Shown here: one piece after another, positions 1 through 11,200 of the stretch | Numbering within the stretch: position 1 is the stretch's first letter | Layout of the letters: every line of letters starts with the position of its first letter | From: Azolla pinnata | Taxonomy: Eukaryota; Streptophyta; Polypodiopsida; Salviniales; Salviniaceae | NCBI GenBank assembly: GCA_037176905.1 | Contig: JBBBWG010000226.1 | Span: 43,594 to 78,356, forward strand | Length of the DNA: 34,763 nucleotides | Direction: 5' to 3' | Notes under the pieces: model-generated | Seen by the model: only the letters and a program-made list of their open reading frames with translations | Told to the model about the DNA's origin: nothing | Databases searched by the model: none | Program-made: the position numbers and the translations under genes

Positions 1-48
1 GGCGCTAATTGCGGCTCGAAGAATGGCGCTAATTGCGGCTCGAATCAT
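1..48 (+). repeat. 24-bp tandem duplication in the kinase coding frame
   Basis: Bases 1-24 and 25-48 are identical except for the last few bases. Because 24 is a multiple of three the copy keeps the frame and doubles a Gly-Ala-Asn-Cys-Gly-Ser block. More copies could lie upstream of the window. Confidence 0.8.
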
Positions 49-417
49 GGCGGCAATGGCGATGAAGAGGACGAGCCCGGCTCGCGCTGGTGGTGGTGGT
101 GGTGGAGGGAGGTGGTGGATCCTCGCATCGAGCTGCCCGACCCCAAGGACGCGGACGCGGCCGCGGGTGTGAACGCGCCCGCGGTGGTGGCCGAGGTCGC
201 GCTCGTGCTCCGCGTCGCGCTCCAATGCGTCGCCGAGCTGCCGGAGCAAAGGCCCACGATGCGCGAAGTGCTCCACATGCTCACCAATCCATCATCATCA
301 TCAGCAGCATCAGCATCATCAGCATCAGCATCAGCATCATCGGCATCAGTATCGGCATCAGTATCATCTTCGTCCAACAAGCGCCTCGGTTCTCCGCCCG
401 ACCTCATCACCATGTGA
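1..417 (+). CDS. LRR receptor-like kinase, CLV1-like, C-terminal fragment (5' end outside window)
   Basis: Reading frame 1 is open from the first base to TGA at 415-417 (138 codons). Residues about 38-43 (VVDPRI) and 74-96 (ALQC, then RPTMREVLHMLTNP) match the end of a plant receptor-like kinase domain; the Arg of RPTM is the conserved Arg of kinase subdomain XI. The ending HMLTNP is what I remember of CLAVATA1, so an LRR-RLK of the CLV1/BAM group is my best guess. Such kinases sit in the plasma membrane and sense small peptides. The rest is low complexity: a perfect Gly-Ala-Asn-Cys octad repeat from a 24-bp duplication, five Trp in a row, and a Ser/Ala tail of about 35 residues from TCA/AGC triplets. 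ATP-binding and catalytic loops lie upstream, so activity cannot be judged. Confidence 0.6.
   Translation, partial: GANCGSKNGANCGSNHGGNGDEEDEPGSRWWWWWWREVVDPRIELPDPKDADAAAGVNAPAVVAEVALVLRVALQCVAELPEQRPTMREVLHMLTNPSSSSAASASSASASASSASVSASVSSSSNKRLGSPPDLITM
289..372 (+). repeat. TCA/AGC triplet microsatellite coding a Ser/Ala tail
   Basis: An imperfect run of tca, agc and gca triplets in frame with the receptor-kinase ending. It makes the low-complexity Ser/Ala tail just after the kinase domain. Such slippage-prone triplet runs often vary in length between alleles. Confidence 0.85.
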
Positions 418-483
418 CCCCCTAAACAAATCTAACCCCCTAAACCCCTAAACCCTAAACCCTAAACCCTAAACCCTAAACCC
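418..483. repeat. Interstitial telomere-like array (CCCTAAA)
   Basis: Starting directly after the TGA of the kinase are degenerate, then clean, heptamers of plant telomere type (CCCTAAA), with about five good units at 445-482. The array would form the start of the 3' UTR of the kinase mRNA. CCCTAAA on the plus strand means the G-rich strand is the minus strand. Confidence 0.9.
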
Positions 484-614
484 CCTGGGAGGTGGCGATG
501 CAAGCTCCGAAATCTAAATTTGTGGCTCTCGGCATCTGGCATTTCGATTCCGCCTCCGCTCCTTTGCGCATCAGAAGGATGCCCCCCAGGCATTGGTTGG
601 ATCATGATGGGAGC

Positions 615-768
615 AAGGGGTTGAAAGGATTGAGTCAAGGGGTCGAAAGGATCGAGTCAAGGGGTCGAAAGGATCGAGTCAAGGGGTCGAAAGGATCGAG
701 TCAAGGGGTCGAAAGGATTGAGTCAAGGGGTCGAATGGATCGAATCAAGGGGTCGAATGGAAGCAAAA
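615..768. repeat. 22-bp minisatellite, seven units
   Basis: Units begin with AAGGGG at 615, 637, 659, 681, 703, 725 and 747, an exact 22-bp period. The core is AAGGGGTCGAAAGGATCGAG plus TC, with changes mostly in the first and last two units. The middle units are nearly identical, as expected of recent slippage or unequal exchange. Confidence 0.92.
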
Positions 769-2429
769 GCCACAGAATTGCAATTCGGGCAGGGATCGAA
801 AGCAAGCGCCAACGCCTACCATCAGAAGAATCGGATCAGATTGGACCACCGGCACCATCGGATGATTCATGTGCCACCATCGTCACCGTCATCATCATCA
901 TTTGCCATTCGCCGTTCGCCATTTGTCGGAGGAGGGGGGGAATCCCACCCACCGCCATGGAGATTCCCCACACGGAATCTGCCGATGCCCGAGTCCGACT
1001 CTTCGAAGAATCTCGACCGCCGAAGAGACCATTAATTTCCATGATGAGAGAGCCATTGGGGGAAGCTATCTGGCTGGCTTCTTCATTACAAGCTGTTTTG
1101 TTTTACAAAGCAAGCTTGTGTATCTTGTGTTGACTTCCTTGTTCCTTATTCCCCCTTTTGGCAATGTGTATGTATGTGTATGATTAATCTCTAGTGGAAT
1201 GGAGAGATGTTTCTTTGCTGGATCAGCTTCCCCGTTGCCGTCGTGTGTTTGTCGTCGTGAAGCGATTGGAATGAATCAAGCGCTGGCTAACGATCGATTA
1301 ATGGTGAAAAACCGCGAGATTTCCACCCGCGATCGCAGTAAAAACGCAGCGATGTGGGGCGCTATTTCAACGTCAGAATGGCAAGCCAAATTCAGCGGGC
1401 CGAATGTCTGTCTGGGGCTTCTCGGAAGGTTTTTCGCGGCCGAGATGCTTCATTCCTTCGAAAGGCCGATTGATCGATGGACGCAGACAGTAATGTATCT
1501 TCCAACGTCGGGTTTTAAGCCGATGAGAAGAGCATGTAAATGCAATCTTCTGTTGGCGGTCGGTCGGATGGTTAAAAAACAAATAAAACCACGGGTTGCG
1601 TCAGTTTCTTTTTACCGCGAGAACTGAAAAAGAACGCACTACTGGCGTTGGCGCTTGTGCGATTTTTACCTGAGTTCTGTCTTGTTCCCGGTTCCGTATG
1701 TTGTCCTCCTTTCGGAATATAGTTCTAATTGGGCGATGGCAACTGCACGAGAGTAAGCCGTGTGTCTGTGTGTGTCGCGGTTTCGGGGCGGGAAAGGCCA
1801 GAAGACGACAGAAGCTGATAAGGAATGTCGCGCACAGCTGCTTGGTGATTGATGAAGGTAAGAAAGATGGGCTTGGGACATGGGGAGCATGTTCTCCGAT
1901 CGAACAAAAAGAACTGGCTCCGTACCATGCCGATGGACGGCTACACTGAACAGACACAGTACAGAGAACTGAACGGAGAGGTCTGACAGATGTTTTTCGG
2001 GAGTTAACCATGGGGCGCGGGCGGCAAGCAACATCACCGCGGATTGCTGTTTACCCTTTGGCTCAATCTGAACTGTCTGGGATTCCCCAACAGGAGAAAT
2101 CGGTCCATTAATGCTACTTCATCCCAAGGGTATGTCGCAGATGTATATATATATATACCGCGAAAACCTCTCGTTAACGCATTCCGATTGACCTCTCCAA
2201 CCAACCAGCAAGTAAATAAAAATCCATCCCCAGTAACTCTCGCCCTTACGTTTCGGTTGGTTTGAACTTTGAGATGCAAAGATTGTTTGTCGGCCGAATC
2301 GATGGAGAAAGGAAGTTGTTCATAATCGATGACAAGTTTGCTCTAGATCTGGGGCTTGTTTTGAACACACTGGCATCTGAGCAGCTCTCAAGCCATTTCT
2401 TGTGTTTCACACTTGCTCTCCGGGGCCTC

Positions 2430-2508
2430 GAACTCTGGCCAATTTGATCTGGGACACTTTGTCTTGAAGAAGCGAAGAGAGGTCTTGGGTTCACATCCCC
2501 CCCTCCCC
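2430..2508 (+). repeat. tRNA-like relic with A and B box, possibly a SINE head
   Basis: A TGGC-type A-box-like stretch at 2436-2446 is followed 52 bases later by GGTTCACATCC (2488-2498), a good B box for RNA polymerase III. The spacing fits a class II (Leu/Ser-like) tRNA with a long variable arm. The T stem has only three of five pairs and the acceptor ends do not pair, so it is not a working tRNA. It may be a tRNA-derived SINE head or a chance match. Confidence 0.28.
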
Positions 2509-3551
2509 CGCGTCGAGATCCTTCTTCACGTGATCCCATCAGTAGAGCTCCAGAGTTTTGTGACCTTCGAGGAAATACGGGGAGAACATAAAGTACCACC
2601 ATCAGCCGGAAGATGCTCTACACTCTATAACACACAAGAGCAGAATGCACCATCTTTCCCAAAAGGTCCGCGAATGCAGCCGACTGTCGTACGAGTCTCA
2701 TCCTCGCCAGCTCCAGCTCATGGCTAGATCTTAGCAGATTCGACGTCGATGCGAATGATTAGTAGAGATTTAGACATTGATTACCCTCACTCACTCCCAA
2801 GTAAATCTTTCTCCGAGACGAAATCAATTAGTGATCCAATCACAGATTAATGACAAGACTGAAAGATCGCATCGTCAAACTCCGACAACACAGGTCTTTT
2901 ATAGCTGTCGTTTCTGCCAAGCCTATAGATCAACTGACATGATCAGAGAAAACAAGAAACACGGAGAGTAGGCAGTCTCCATTTGTCCGATGTGGATGAC
3001 CAATACCCACTGCACGTAAAACTGGACATTGCCGTGCCATTTGCAGATCTATGCACTGTTAATCAATGTCACCAGAGATTCACTGTTAATAAGTTCTAGG
3101 GTACCACAAGAGATTCACAAAATCACTTTCAGAGATTTAAAAAAAAAAAAACCGTAGAAAACCGGTTTCAAGAAGGTGAACAAGTACCCAGAATATGATT
3201 ACTTCAACATGAGAGTAAGAATGTTGGTGGCCGGGAAATCCACAACATGAGCGATATCTAGACATTGAGTAGAATGGCACGCAGTATCAAGAGGTGATCA
3301 AGTGAGATTCTGAGCCCAGATGATGTTTTTCTTTCCACAATATAGCACAGAAAGAACCCTCACATTATTCTCTGTTTGAGTTTAATAATCCACATGTTTC
3401 ATCCGTTTTGCTTATTCGTAAAATCGGATACTAGACTTGGCCTAAGCTACTCCACATGTGTTCAAATGCTTTCCACCTGCACATGATAAAGCAAATTAAA
3501 ACAAAATCTGGCATTTCAACATTTAACCCGACATTCCTCATACCTGTATTT

Positions 3552-6500
3552 CTAATGGTCATGTTTAACTTCAAAAAGCCCGTCTGGACCTGCAAAACAA
3601 ACATACAAAAACACAATTGCTCCGTGCCATCATGAAAAGTGACATATCATGCCTCACCCAAATGAATGATGAACCTCTCGTAACAGAGATAGTCTGGGGC
3701 AAATAAAAGGCTGCAATTTGGGTTTTTACAAGCGACAATACACTTACCCCACGGGAACTCCTTGTTGCGAATACGCAAGTATGAATAAGCCTGCAGGAAA
3801 GCTAACGCATCAGGTGATGTTCAAAGCATCAAATTGGTTACAACTTATGTGATATGGATGTTAAGGAAACATACAGGTTTCTCATGTTGTTCATGGTGCT
3901 CTTCTCCAGTAAAGACATAGATACCTAGAGCAGTGCAGGCAATATATCCAGCTGCAGTAATTTTCCGCCATTTCAACGTTTCCTCTGAAAGCACAAAATA
4001 AGTGTAAGGTTAACAAACAGACACATAAGCTAACACATTCACATAACCCTAACACTGAGAAACAGTATGTTTATGAGGCTCGATTGACATGATACATCAT
4101 TTCCTGGTTCTTGAAAAGCCAGAAACTTTTCTTGATTATGACGTGGCATGCTCAGTCAAAATCTTTGATTACCATACAGTGGACAAATGTTATCCAAATT
4201 ATTGAAAATTTTCAATCCCCAAGCCTAACATAACTAAGATATCAATGCCTTACTGATGTTCTATCAAAAACTTGGGAAACTTGATATGCATTATAATTCC
4301 TATAGGTCCCATCTCATGTACTTCAAGCACTATCCAAATTAAAGAGTACAAAGAAGCCATAAGAGAAAAGATAGAGCTCTCAAAAAACGACATTTTGAAG
4401 AGCAGAAATGCATGCAGCTGAGCCATTCTAACAGACAAATTTAAAATTTGTACCACCAGTATGGAGAAACTAAAAGGGTTTAACCAGGCAATGTATGCAT
4501 ATTCATCTTGGCTTTTCCAGCAGCATCCACCTCAAATCCCACTTCTTTCTTTATGCAAGGGGTAAATTGAGAAGTCACAGGATTGTTTCTTACCTGAAAG
4601 GAATGACCCTTTCAGCCTCATAACACTATAGATCTACCGCGTCTCATTCCACTGATGGGAATAAAACTCCCGGAATAGGACTGAAACCTACATCCAGGCA
4701 GTTAACAGCTGACCAACCTAACGCTAGGTTACAAAGGAAAAAAGTAGTTCTTTTGCCTCAGACTATCAGAAATTTGTTTTTTGAGTAGTCACAGAATCTA
4801 AAAGAGGTTAAGTCCAATCGCATTTCGTGTCTTGGACTTACGACAAAAGGATGCAGCTCCTGTATCATGGACAGGAAAACAAACCATGGTAAGGCTTCTA
4901 TCTATCTACTCATTGTAGATGAAAGAAATAGCTTCAAGTTAATACCCGGAAATGGGTGTGCCCAACTCCTATAGGAAACCTATTAAGTTTAAAAGAAAAG
5001 CTATTGCCACTATACATTATTGATGGAAGAGGCTTAAAGAGTCTATTGTGCTCAATCTCTTTTCTATATCTATAGCGTACACACAGATTAATCACAACAA
5101 ACTACTCGGTCAGCTTGACCTTCTTGTGACATAATATTCTTCTACAATTATTGCAGGAGATATTAAGGATTCTTCATTGGAACTCTTTACAAATATTATG
5201 AAGATATTAATCAGGCAGATGTTATCTGCTGTATTGCTCTATTGTCTAAACATTTGAAGTACGAAAATTTATCTCTAATATACACAGAAAACTTTAGTTT
5301 TTACGTCTATAACCAGCATACAAATCATCATTCACAACAATCTACTTAATTAGCTAGAATTTTTCATTGCAAAATATCCTTTGAAATTGTGAGAGAACGT
5401 TACAGTTAATTAACCAAATTGCACTTTCAGACCAAGTCATTATTCTACGATTTTGAGGAGACAGTTACAGATCCCGCATCAGGCTACTTTTAAAATATCA
5501 TTAACACATTATTCAGATAAATGTTATCTTCATCTGCAGGAATGTATCTGTCTCAAGAGTTTGATCACATAAGAGAGAGAATACTTCATAGAAATAGACT
5601 ACGTATTGAGTTAAGCTATTTGCCAGTGTATAAAACTGCTAATTAAATCATTGATCATGAAGAACTACTCAACTTGAGATTCTGATGATGAGATACTCCT
5701 ACATTGTAAAAATGAAAAGAGTTCCTTGCATTGGACTACTTCCAAACTATCATTTAACAAAAATTTCAGAATCCCAGTCTGCAAGACTACCATCGTCTCA
5801 ACTGTTGAGCATTTCCTCTGACACAGAGACAATGATTTTATAGATGACAGACCATGATTTTGTAGTTAATATGTCTAAATCTTCCAAATTAACCATTATA
5901 AACCACTCAATTGAAGCTTCTCGTGATTATAACTGCTAAACGTAATCATAAAAAGAGTGTCTTGCATCAGACAGCTTTTATTATATCATTTAACAAAAGA
6001 TTTGAGTACAAAACAATATCCTTACTTGCAAGGCCATTCCGATCTTAACTGTTGAGAATTTGTTTCAACAAGCCGAGATATAGTAGACAGATTCTATGAC
6101 ATTTCTTTCAACGAAGTGTAAGGATGAAGGATCACCAATGGACCAAATTTCACTAGTCCTAAACAGAATGTACCAAATTTCGGAAGCTCTAAACAGAAGT
6201 CCAGTGTTGACAATCGAACCTCAGTGCACACAATTGATGGAATAGAGGGGTTATGACTCTTAACCCCACAATTTTTACATAGTTCATTTTTTATACACAA
6301 TTAACGACCCAAAATCAAAAGAAACAGATGCAAGACATGATCATTTCATAAGGAGAGGAGCCAAAACCAAGTTTTTCCTATCCAAATCCACAGCTACATC
6401 CTGTATGGAGAGGATTTGCTTCATTTCTCATCAATACCAAAGTTCCGGCTTTTAACTGGACAGAAGACAAGCATCTAGTCAATTAGCTCACAATGTGAAC

Positions 6501-6947
6501 AACGTGACATTCCAATAGAGAAACTGTGAGACGCAATGAGACTTCCTCCCAGTGAGGTACAAAAGGAGGGATTTTCTTCGAAGATCGCTGTGCTTCGAAG
6601 TACATCCGAATGCATGCAAATAAAAGACGGGTGAAGCAGAGAAAAAAAGAAAAACACAAGTTTTACGTCTCGCATCAGCGGATGCGGTCTCCGAGGAATC
6701 ACATGGAGATGGTTCGAGGGGCAAGGCAGTGATCGTGATCGTGATCGCGATGATTTTTCATATTTTTTGCGCTAGTATCATGACACACCGAGACAAAGGC
6801 AGAAAGGGGGGGAGAAAAGAGAGCGACAGGCATACCGATGTTCTCGTGGCGAGCTGAAGATGAGGCGGAAAAGAATCGGGAAGAGATCGGAGCTTTCCGG
6901 GGAGGGAGAGCAGACGTAATGCGTCTCAAGGTCATCGCCATAGCCAT
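3552..6947 (-). CDS. COX6A: Cytochrome c oxidase subunit 6a, mitochondrial
   Basis: Four exons on the minus strand: 6947-6836, 3984-3875, 3790-3748 and 3589-3552 (stop TAG 3552-3554). All junctions are GT-AG and in phase, giving 100 aa. Residues 1-35 are rich in Arg, Ser and Ala and lack acidic residues until the end, as in a mitochondrial presequence. Residues about 46-62 form the single membrane helix (ITAAGYIACTALGIYVF). The family signature IRNKEFPWGPDGLFEVKH fills the last two exons and matches plant COX6a as I know it. The subunit is a small nuclear-encoded part of complex IV in the inner membrane and does not bind haem or copper. The start was chosen because it opens the presequence; Met3 and Met5 in the same frame are alternatives. 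Intron 1 is 2851 bp, far longer than the whole mRNA. The next gene upstream on this strand is the TIP1-like gene. Confidence 0.93.
4610..4735 (-). repeat. tRNA-derived SINE-like relic
   Basis: Read on the minus strand from about 4735, there is an A-box-like TAGCGTTAGGTTGG, a loop CTGTTAA like the Asn anticodon loop, and a T arm of five pairs (TAGG with CCTA plus a wobble pair) around TTTCAGT. The D-arm region is about six bases short and no acceptor stem forms. This suggests a tRNA pseudogene or SINE head inside COX6A intron 1. Confidence 0.35.
5070..6060. repeat. Diverged tandem repeat of roughly 240-250 bp in COX6A intron 1
   Basis: A core of the form GCATCAG, then CTTTT, then ATATCATT and AACA occurs at 5476, 5729 and 5964 (spacing 253 and 235), with a weaker copy near 5173. 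Flanking motifs such as CACAACAA with a CTACT recur at about 5090 and 5333. The copies are old and patchy. Confidence 0.4.
6142..6201. repeat. 30-bp tandem duplication
   Basis: Two adjacent copies (6142-6171 and 6172-6201) share ACCAAATTTC at one end and CTAAACAGAA near the other, with differences in the middle. They lie in COX6A intron 1. Confidence 0.75.
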
Positions 6948-7005
6948 CGCTGCTTCTCGTTTCTGTGCCTGTATATGTTCGCTTTTGCCCTAATCGAGTT
7001 ACACG

Positions 7006-7013
7006 TATAAATA
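7006..7013 (-). promoter_or_regulatory. Candidate TATA box of COX6A
   Basis: TATTTATA on the minus strand lies about 60 bases before the COX6A ATG. With a usual TATA-to-start distance near 30, the 5' UTR would be about 25-35 bases. The neighbouring tract is also rich in TATA-like words, so this is only a candidate. Confidence 0.35.
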
Positions 7014-7440
7014 CAAACATGAGTATATACGGACTTTTATATGTATATACTGTATTTATACATGTATACGGCATTTACATGTATACGTACATACACATAC
7101 ACACACATAGGTTGATACGTCCTTGTGTACAGCGTTCAGAATGTATCTTGCAATGTAAACATACCCGTATACGCATGCAATGTGTGCGTATAAATGCATT
7201 TTATACCATACATAGAACTTTCTCCTTGGTATATGCACATGTCCATAGCTTGTAACACGCGTATTTATATGATCTATGCTGATATTGGACGCATATGCCC
7301 GAATGCTGTACATGGGCATATACGCCTTGCAGAAGTGTATCTGTATTGACAACACCGAATGCATGCACAAATACATGCATCCAAATCCGTATCAATACGT
7401 GGTACGTGTGTGTGTGTGTGTATACACACATGCGTACGAA
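7010..7440. repeat. Alternating purine-pyrimidine tract upstream of COX6A
   Basis: The stretch is built of TATATAC, CATGTATAC, ACACATACAC, GTGTGTGT and TATACACACATGCG words, almost all alternating purine and pyrimidine. A clean (GT)n then TATACACACA palindromic segment lies at about 7401-7430. It begins within 100 bases of the COX6A start codon. Confidence 0.7.
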
Positions 7441-8266
7441 ACCTACTGCAAAATCGAACTGATGCTTCTCGTTGAAAACTCCAACGGACATCTTCCTACT
7501 CCAAAGGTTCTGGCTTCTTAGAATCACACTCTGAAGATGCTCCAATGGTGTCATATTGGCCCCCTACATACACAAGCACAATCTCCATTTGCCTTTCCGT
7601 CCTTTCTTTGCAAAACCAAGAATGAGAAGTTCGTCCACTCAATGACAATTGAATTGGGTTTCAATTCAGCTTTTCACCAGATGCATGGTTGCAGATGAGC
7701 GGAGGTCCCATCATTCATCCAACGATCCCCAGCAATCAACATTTTTCAATAGACAATCACATCTTCAATGCCAATACTCCTAACCGTTTTTATGTTAGCT
7801 ATAGAGGACAATATCTCAGCCATACTACATTAACCTGACTATCTATGTTTCTAGAAGTGAACCAGTGAACATGATTTACCAGAATAAACTGATTTTTTCC
7901 TGACAAAAATACAATATAATGGAGAAGATCCCGCCTTATAGATAAAAATTGGTTCGATATTCAGAAACACCCAAAAAAAATTGGTATGTTGCTTGTTGGA
8001 AGACAAAAATAAGAGGTCTAACGACCAAATTTACCTCAAACAGCCCCATGTTTGGATATGAGTATGAATCAAGCATAGTGTTTGGGATTGAACACAACAC
8101 GAATTGAAGAAATTTTGCTTGCTTCCATTGATATGATGAAAAAGGGAAATCCATCTGGTATAGTACAAAACAATCAAAGAAAGAGAAGTCGGTGCACATG
8201 TTATACTCTCCAAACAGCATGTGTGCACAGCAACAGATGAGAATACCTCTTGGAGCTGAAGTCAAG

Positions 8267-11200
8267 TCAGAAACCAAGGCTTCGTGTGATGATATTCGAA
8301 GAATGCCCATGATTGCTATGGAGGCAAGATGCTAAATGCTGATGATAATGAGCTTTTGCACCATTCGTACTGGCCCCACTAGTAGAAGAGCAAGAAGATG
8401 ATGGCACATTTGATGTGCTACTAGAGATTTGAACCATTTGCAGACCATTACCATTTTGTGGTGATGATGAGCTTGGTTGAGAGAATACCTCGATGTCTTC
8501 CTGATAACCTTGTATAAGGAAATCACTGCAATTTTTACGACAACCATGGTCATATGGGTTTCGAAAGCGACCATCGGGACCTTTCAGATAGCTATATCGC
8601 ATCACATTTGTGAGCTCATTAGTGGTAATGTTTCGTGCAACCTACAAACAAAGAAAGCAAAAAAAGTAAATAAAAATAAATGAGTTTGGCCTAAAACTAA
8701 AAACAATACAATTCCAAGGAAACAAAATTATCAGACTGTTGCATGTACCTTCCTATGTTTATAATGAACTCCTTAGCTTGCAATATGTATGATAAGTATT
8801 CTAAAAATATTTTGCGTTATTCAGAGTACATTAAATACTTCCTTCTGATAGTTATGTTGATTCATACAAGTTTTACACAAGAAACTGTAAAAACATTTCC
8901 ATTATTGGAGAGTTTTAGGACAGGTATGTTTGGGACAAAGCTTTTTAAACCATGCTGATACCTTTATTGCATAAGAAGCACTTGTTAAAAACGTAGGATA
9001 CTTACAGTACTTGAATCTTTTTAAAACAGGTTAAATATGTATACACAGAACACCCATTCTTTAACAACTATGCACTACCTGCATGATTTGCATTCCTGTC
9101 AAGGTTGCAACACCTGTAAGCATGAGAACATCAGCTATCAGAAAACCTAAAGCACCCGAATGTTGAGCACCAACAAATGCAATCCATGCTCCAAGCGAGG
9201 CTGGGGCGGCTGGATCAGTCCACAATCCTGCAGTAACAAGTAAAGAAAAAGGGAAAACATCACATAACATGCGACTTTTACGATCTTGCATTGTATGTTA
9301 CTATTTAACCTTTCTTTACAGTTTTGACATTTTTAACGATATACTTTGCAAGGTCACAATCCCGCTAATGAGCATCGCAGTGGTCTCTAGACAAAGGAAG
9401 AGGATGAAGTCCCACTTATTTCTCTGCAATCACCGGAAAAGTAATGAAGCTATTCAAAGATCAGCAGAACTGATCACATCAGAGTGATGATCCCCTATTT
9501 TCCCTTCCCTTCTTTCTACCTTGCCGATACAATTTGAGACCCATGGACAGTGATGATCAAATTGTTCCACACATCTGTTACAGGCTGAGCAGTGCTTGGA
9601 ACGTAGGGGCCGTACTATCTACATATCCAAAGATAAACAGAGTTTTTAGCTTCAAAGTATCATAACACAGTCGTCATTAAACATTATCTAAGTGATCAGA
9701 TTCGGTAACCAACCTTACAAGTCGGGCAGAGTTGAGACCAATGCCCTGCCCAAAGAGCTGGATTGCTGAATTCGCTCTTCAACAATGGTTTCTGCGATAG
9801 CTCAAATCAATCAATACATAGAAAGACGAATCCAGTTGCATCTTAAATCAGGAAAAAGACGCTACAAATAACACAGAAAAAGGCATTGTTTGTATGTACC
9901 ACTTAGTCTTAACTGAAGCACACAAAATACACATGATATATTTCTTCATTCAATCATTGTAGAGTATCAGCTAAGCACCTCTTTGTTTTATGAGACTGAT
10001 AAACACTACGAGCCAGTGTTTTTCGCAGACTCAAGCAGTCATGCCAACTAATATATTCAGACTACTTGAGGATTCATTACATCTCCCTCTCTATTTGAGA
10101 GGTCATGCAGCTCTTTTACAGACATTAAGATTGTACTGAATTTTTAAACAATTTGCAGTTCAGACAAGAAGTCTTAAGAATAATCAGGTCAACCAAAAAA
10201 ACACTTACATCTTCTTTTTCATCTTGTGAATGAAAATCAAATGCCTTGATGTAACCTGGATCTTTGCTACAAGGATACAAATTTGCCATCAGAAACAAAA
10301 AATTATAGAGAACAATGTCCTGATAATTATTACTTAAAATCTAGTTATTATGTCCATGCAAGCTCATTCATGATTTGTACAAGGACGATCAAATATCACA
10401 GAATGTCCAGGAAGAGTTTTCCTTTGAGGTGTAGAAACACAAATGGGAAATTTCGAGGAAATGAGCTAAAATAGAACAGGGCATTTCGGAAGATAAAGAA
10501 TAATTCAAAACTCTATCTCTGAGTTTTAAACAGCTCCTCATCTAAGCTTTCCTCTTCCTACTCGGTGTTTCACATCATCATCAAAAATCTCAGCACTCGG
10601 ACTCAGTTCTCTTCTTTCCAGTTGTCTATACTTCACTGTCGCCATCACCTTCACCATTTCCTGTCCCATTTAATTCACTCCCTCTTTGTGCTAGATGATA
10701 ACAGAGACTCCATATTGATCTTGTGACGAAGGTTATGGACTTCGCTTACACACAAAATTATGATTGGATGCATATTTTGTAGATATACCTAAAGATTTAC
10801 AGTCGGTTTTGCTGGAGAATGTGATTCTGATTGGGGAGACAAACAATGTTCCTCTTTGTGATCCAGATTACTTAACATCACCAGCAAGCAGTTCAGTGTC
10901 TCTATCATGCCAACATGCAGGACAAGATGCAATGTTGCCGATATAGCTTCCTGTGGAGCTTGGTATTTCAGCTGGAGTCAGGGACCCTGACTCCTCCTTC
11001 AGGACAGTGCCTGGATTGTTACACCTTCCTTACAGATACAAAACATACCTCACTAGGAGTTTCATCAACGTGGGACCATTACAGATAGTGCCATCATTCA
11101 TAATAACAATGGAATTTTTATCACAGAGTAAGCTATATACATCCAGAATGCAATGATAGTTTACCTGGTGCATCTGTATAGCAGAAACAGCCCACTTGTT

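Larger units (their letters stand above)
484..3551. other. Intergenic region, no gene supported
   Basis: This 3-kb stretch lies between the receptor-kinase end and the stop of COX6A, which is transcribed towards it. It holds the 3' UTR of the kinase, a 22-bp minisatellite and a tRNA-like relic (listed separately). Open frames at 492-1133, 1199-1627 and 1601-2011 match no family I know, and the first runs through the minisatellite. The part at about 3300-3551 is probably COX6A 3' UTR. Confidence 0.6.
3985..6835 (-). other. Large intron 1 of COX6A
   Basis: This 2851-bp AT-rich intron begins with gtatgc at 6835 and ends with tttcag at 3985. It holds a degraded tRNA-like sequence (about 4640-4735), a diverged tandem block (about 5070-6060) and a 30-bp duplication (6142-6201). 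I see no coding sequence within it. Confidence 0.8.
6948..8266. other. Intergenic region between TIP1-like stop and COX6A start
   Basis: This holds the COX6A promoter and the 3' UTR of the TIP1-like gene, both on the minus strand. A TATA candidate and a long alternating tract are listed separately. Open frames at 7056-7376, 7201-7554 and 7936-8310 show no family resemblance. Confidence 0.6.

Noticed and set aside
615-768. Regular repeats resembling a CRISPR array
   Set aside because: The units are directly adjacent with no unique spacers, and the DNA is from a plant nucleus.
492-1133. 213-codon open frame on the plus strand
   Set aside because: It runs through the 22-bp minisatellite, has low-complexity composition and resembles no family.
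2430-2508. A functional Leu or Ser tRNA gene
   Set aside because: The T stem has only three pairs and the acceptor ends do not pair, so at most it is a relic.
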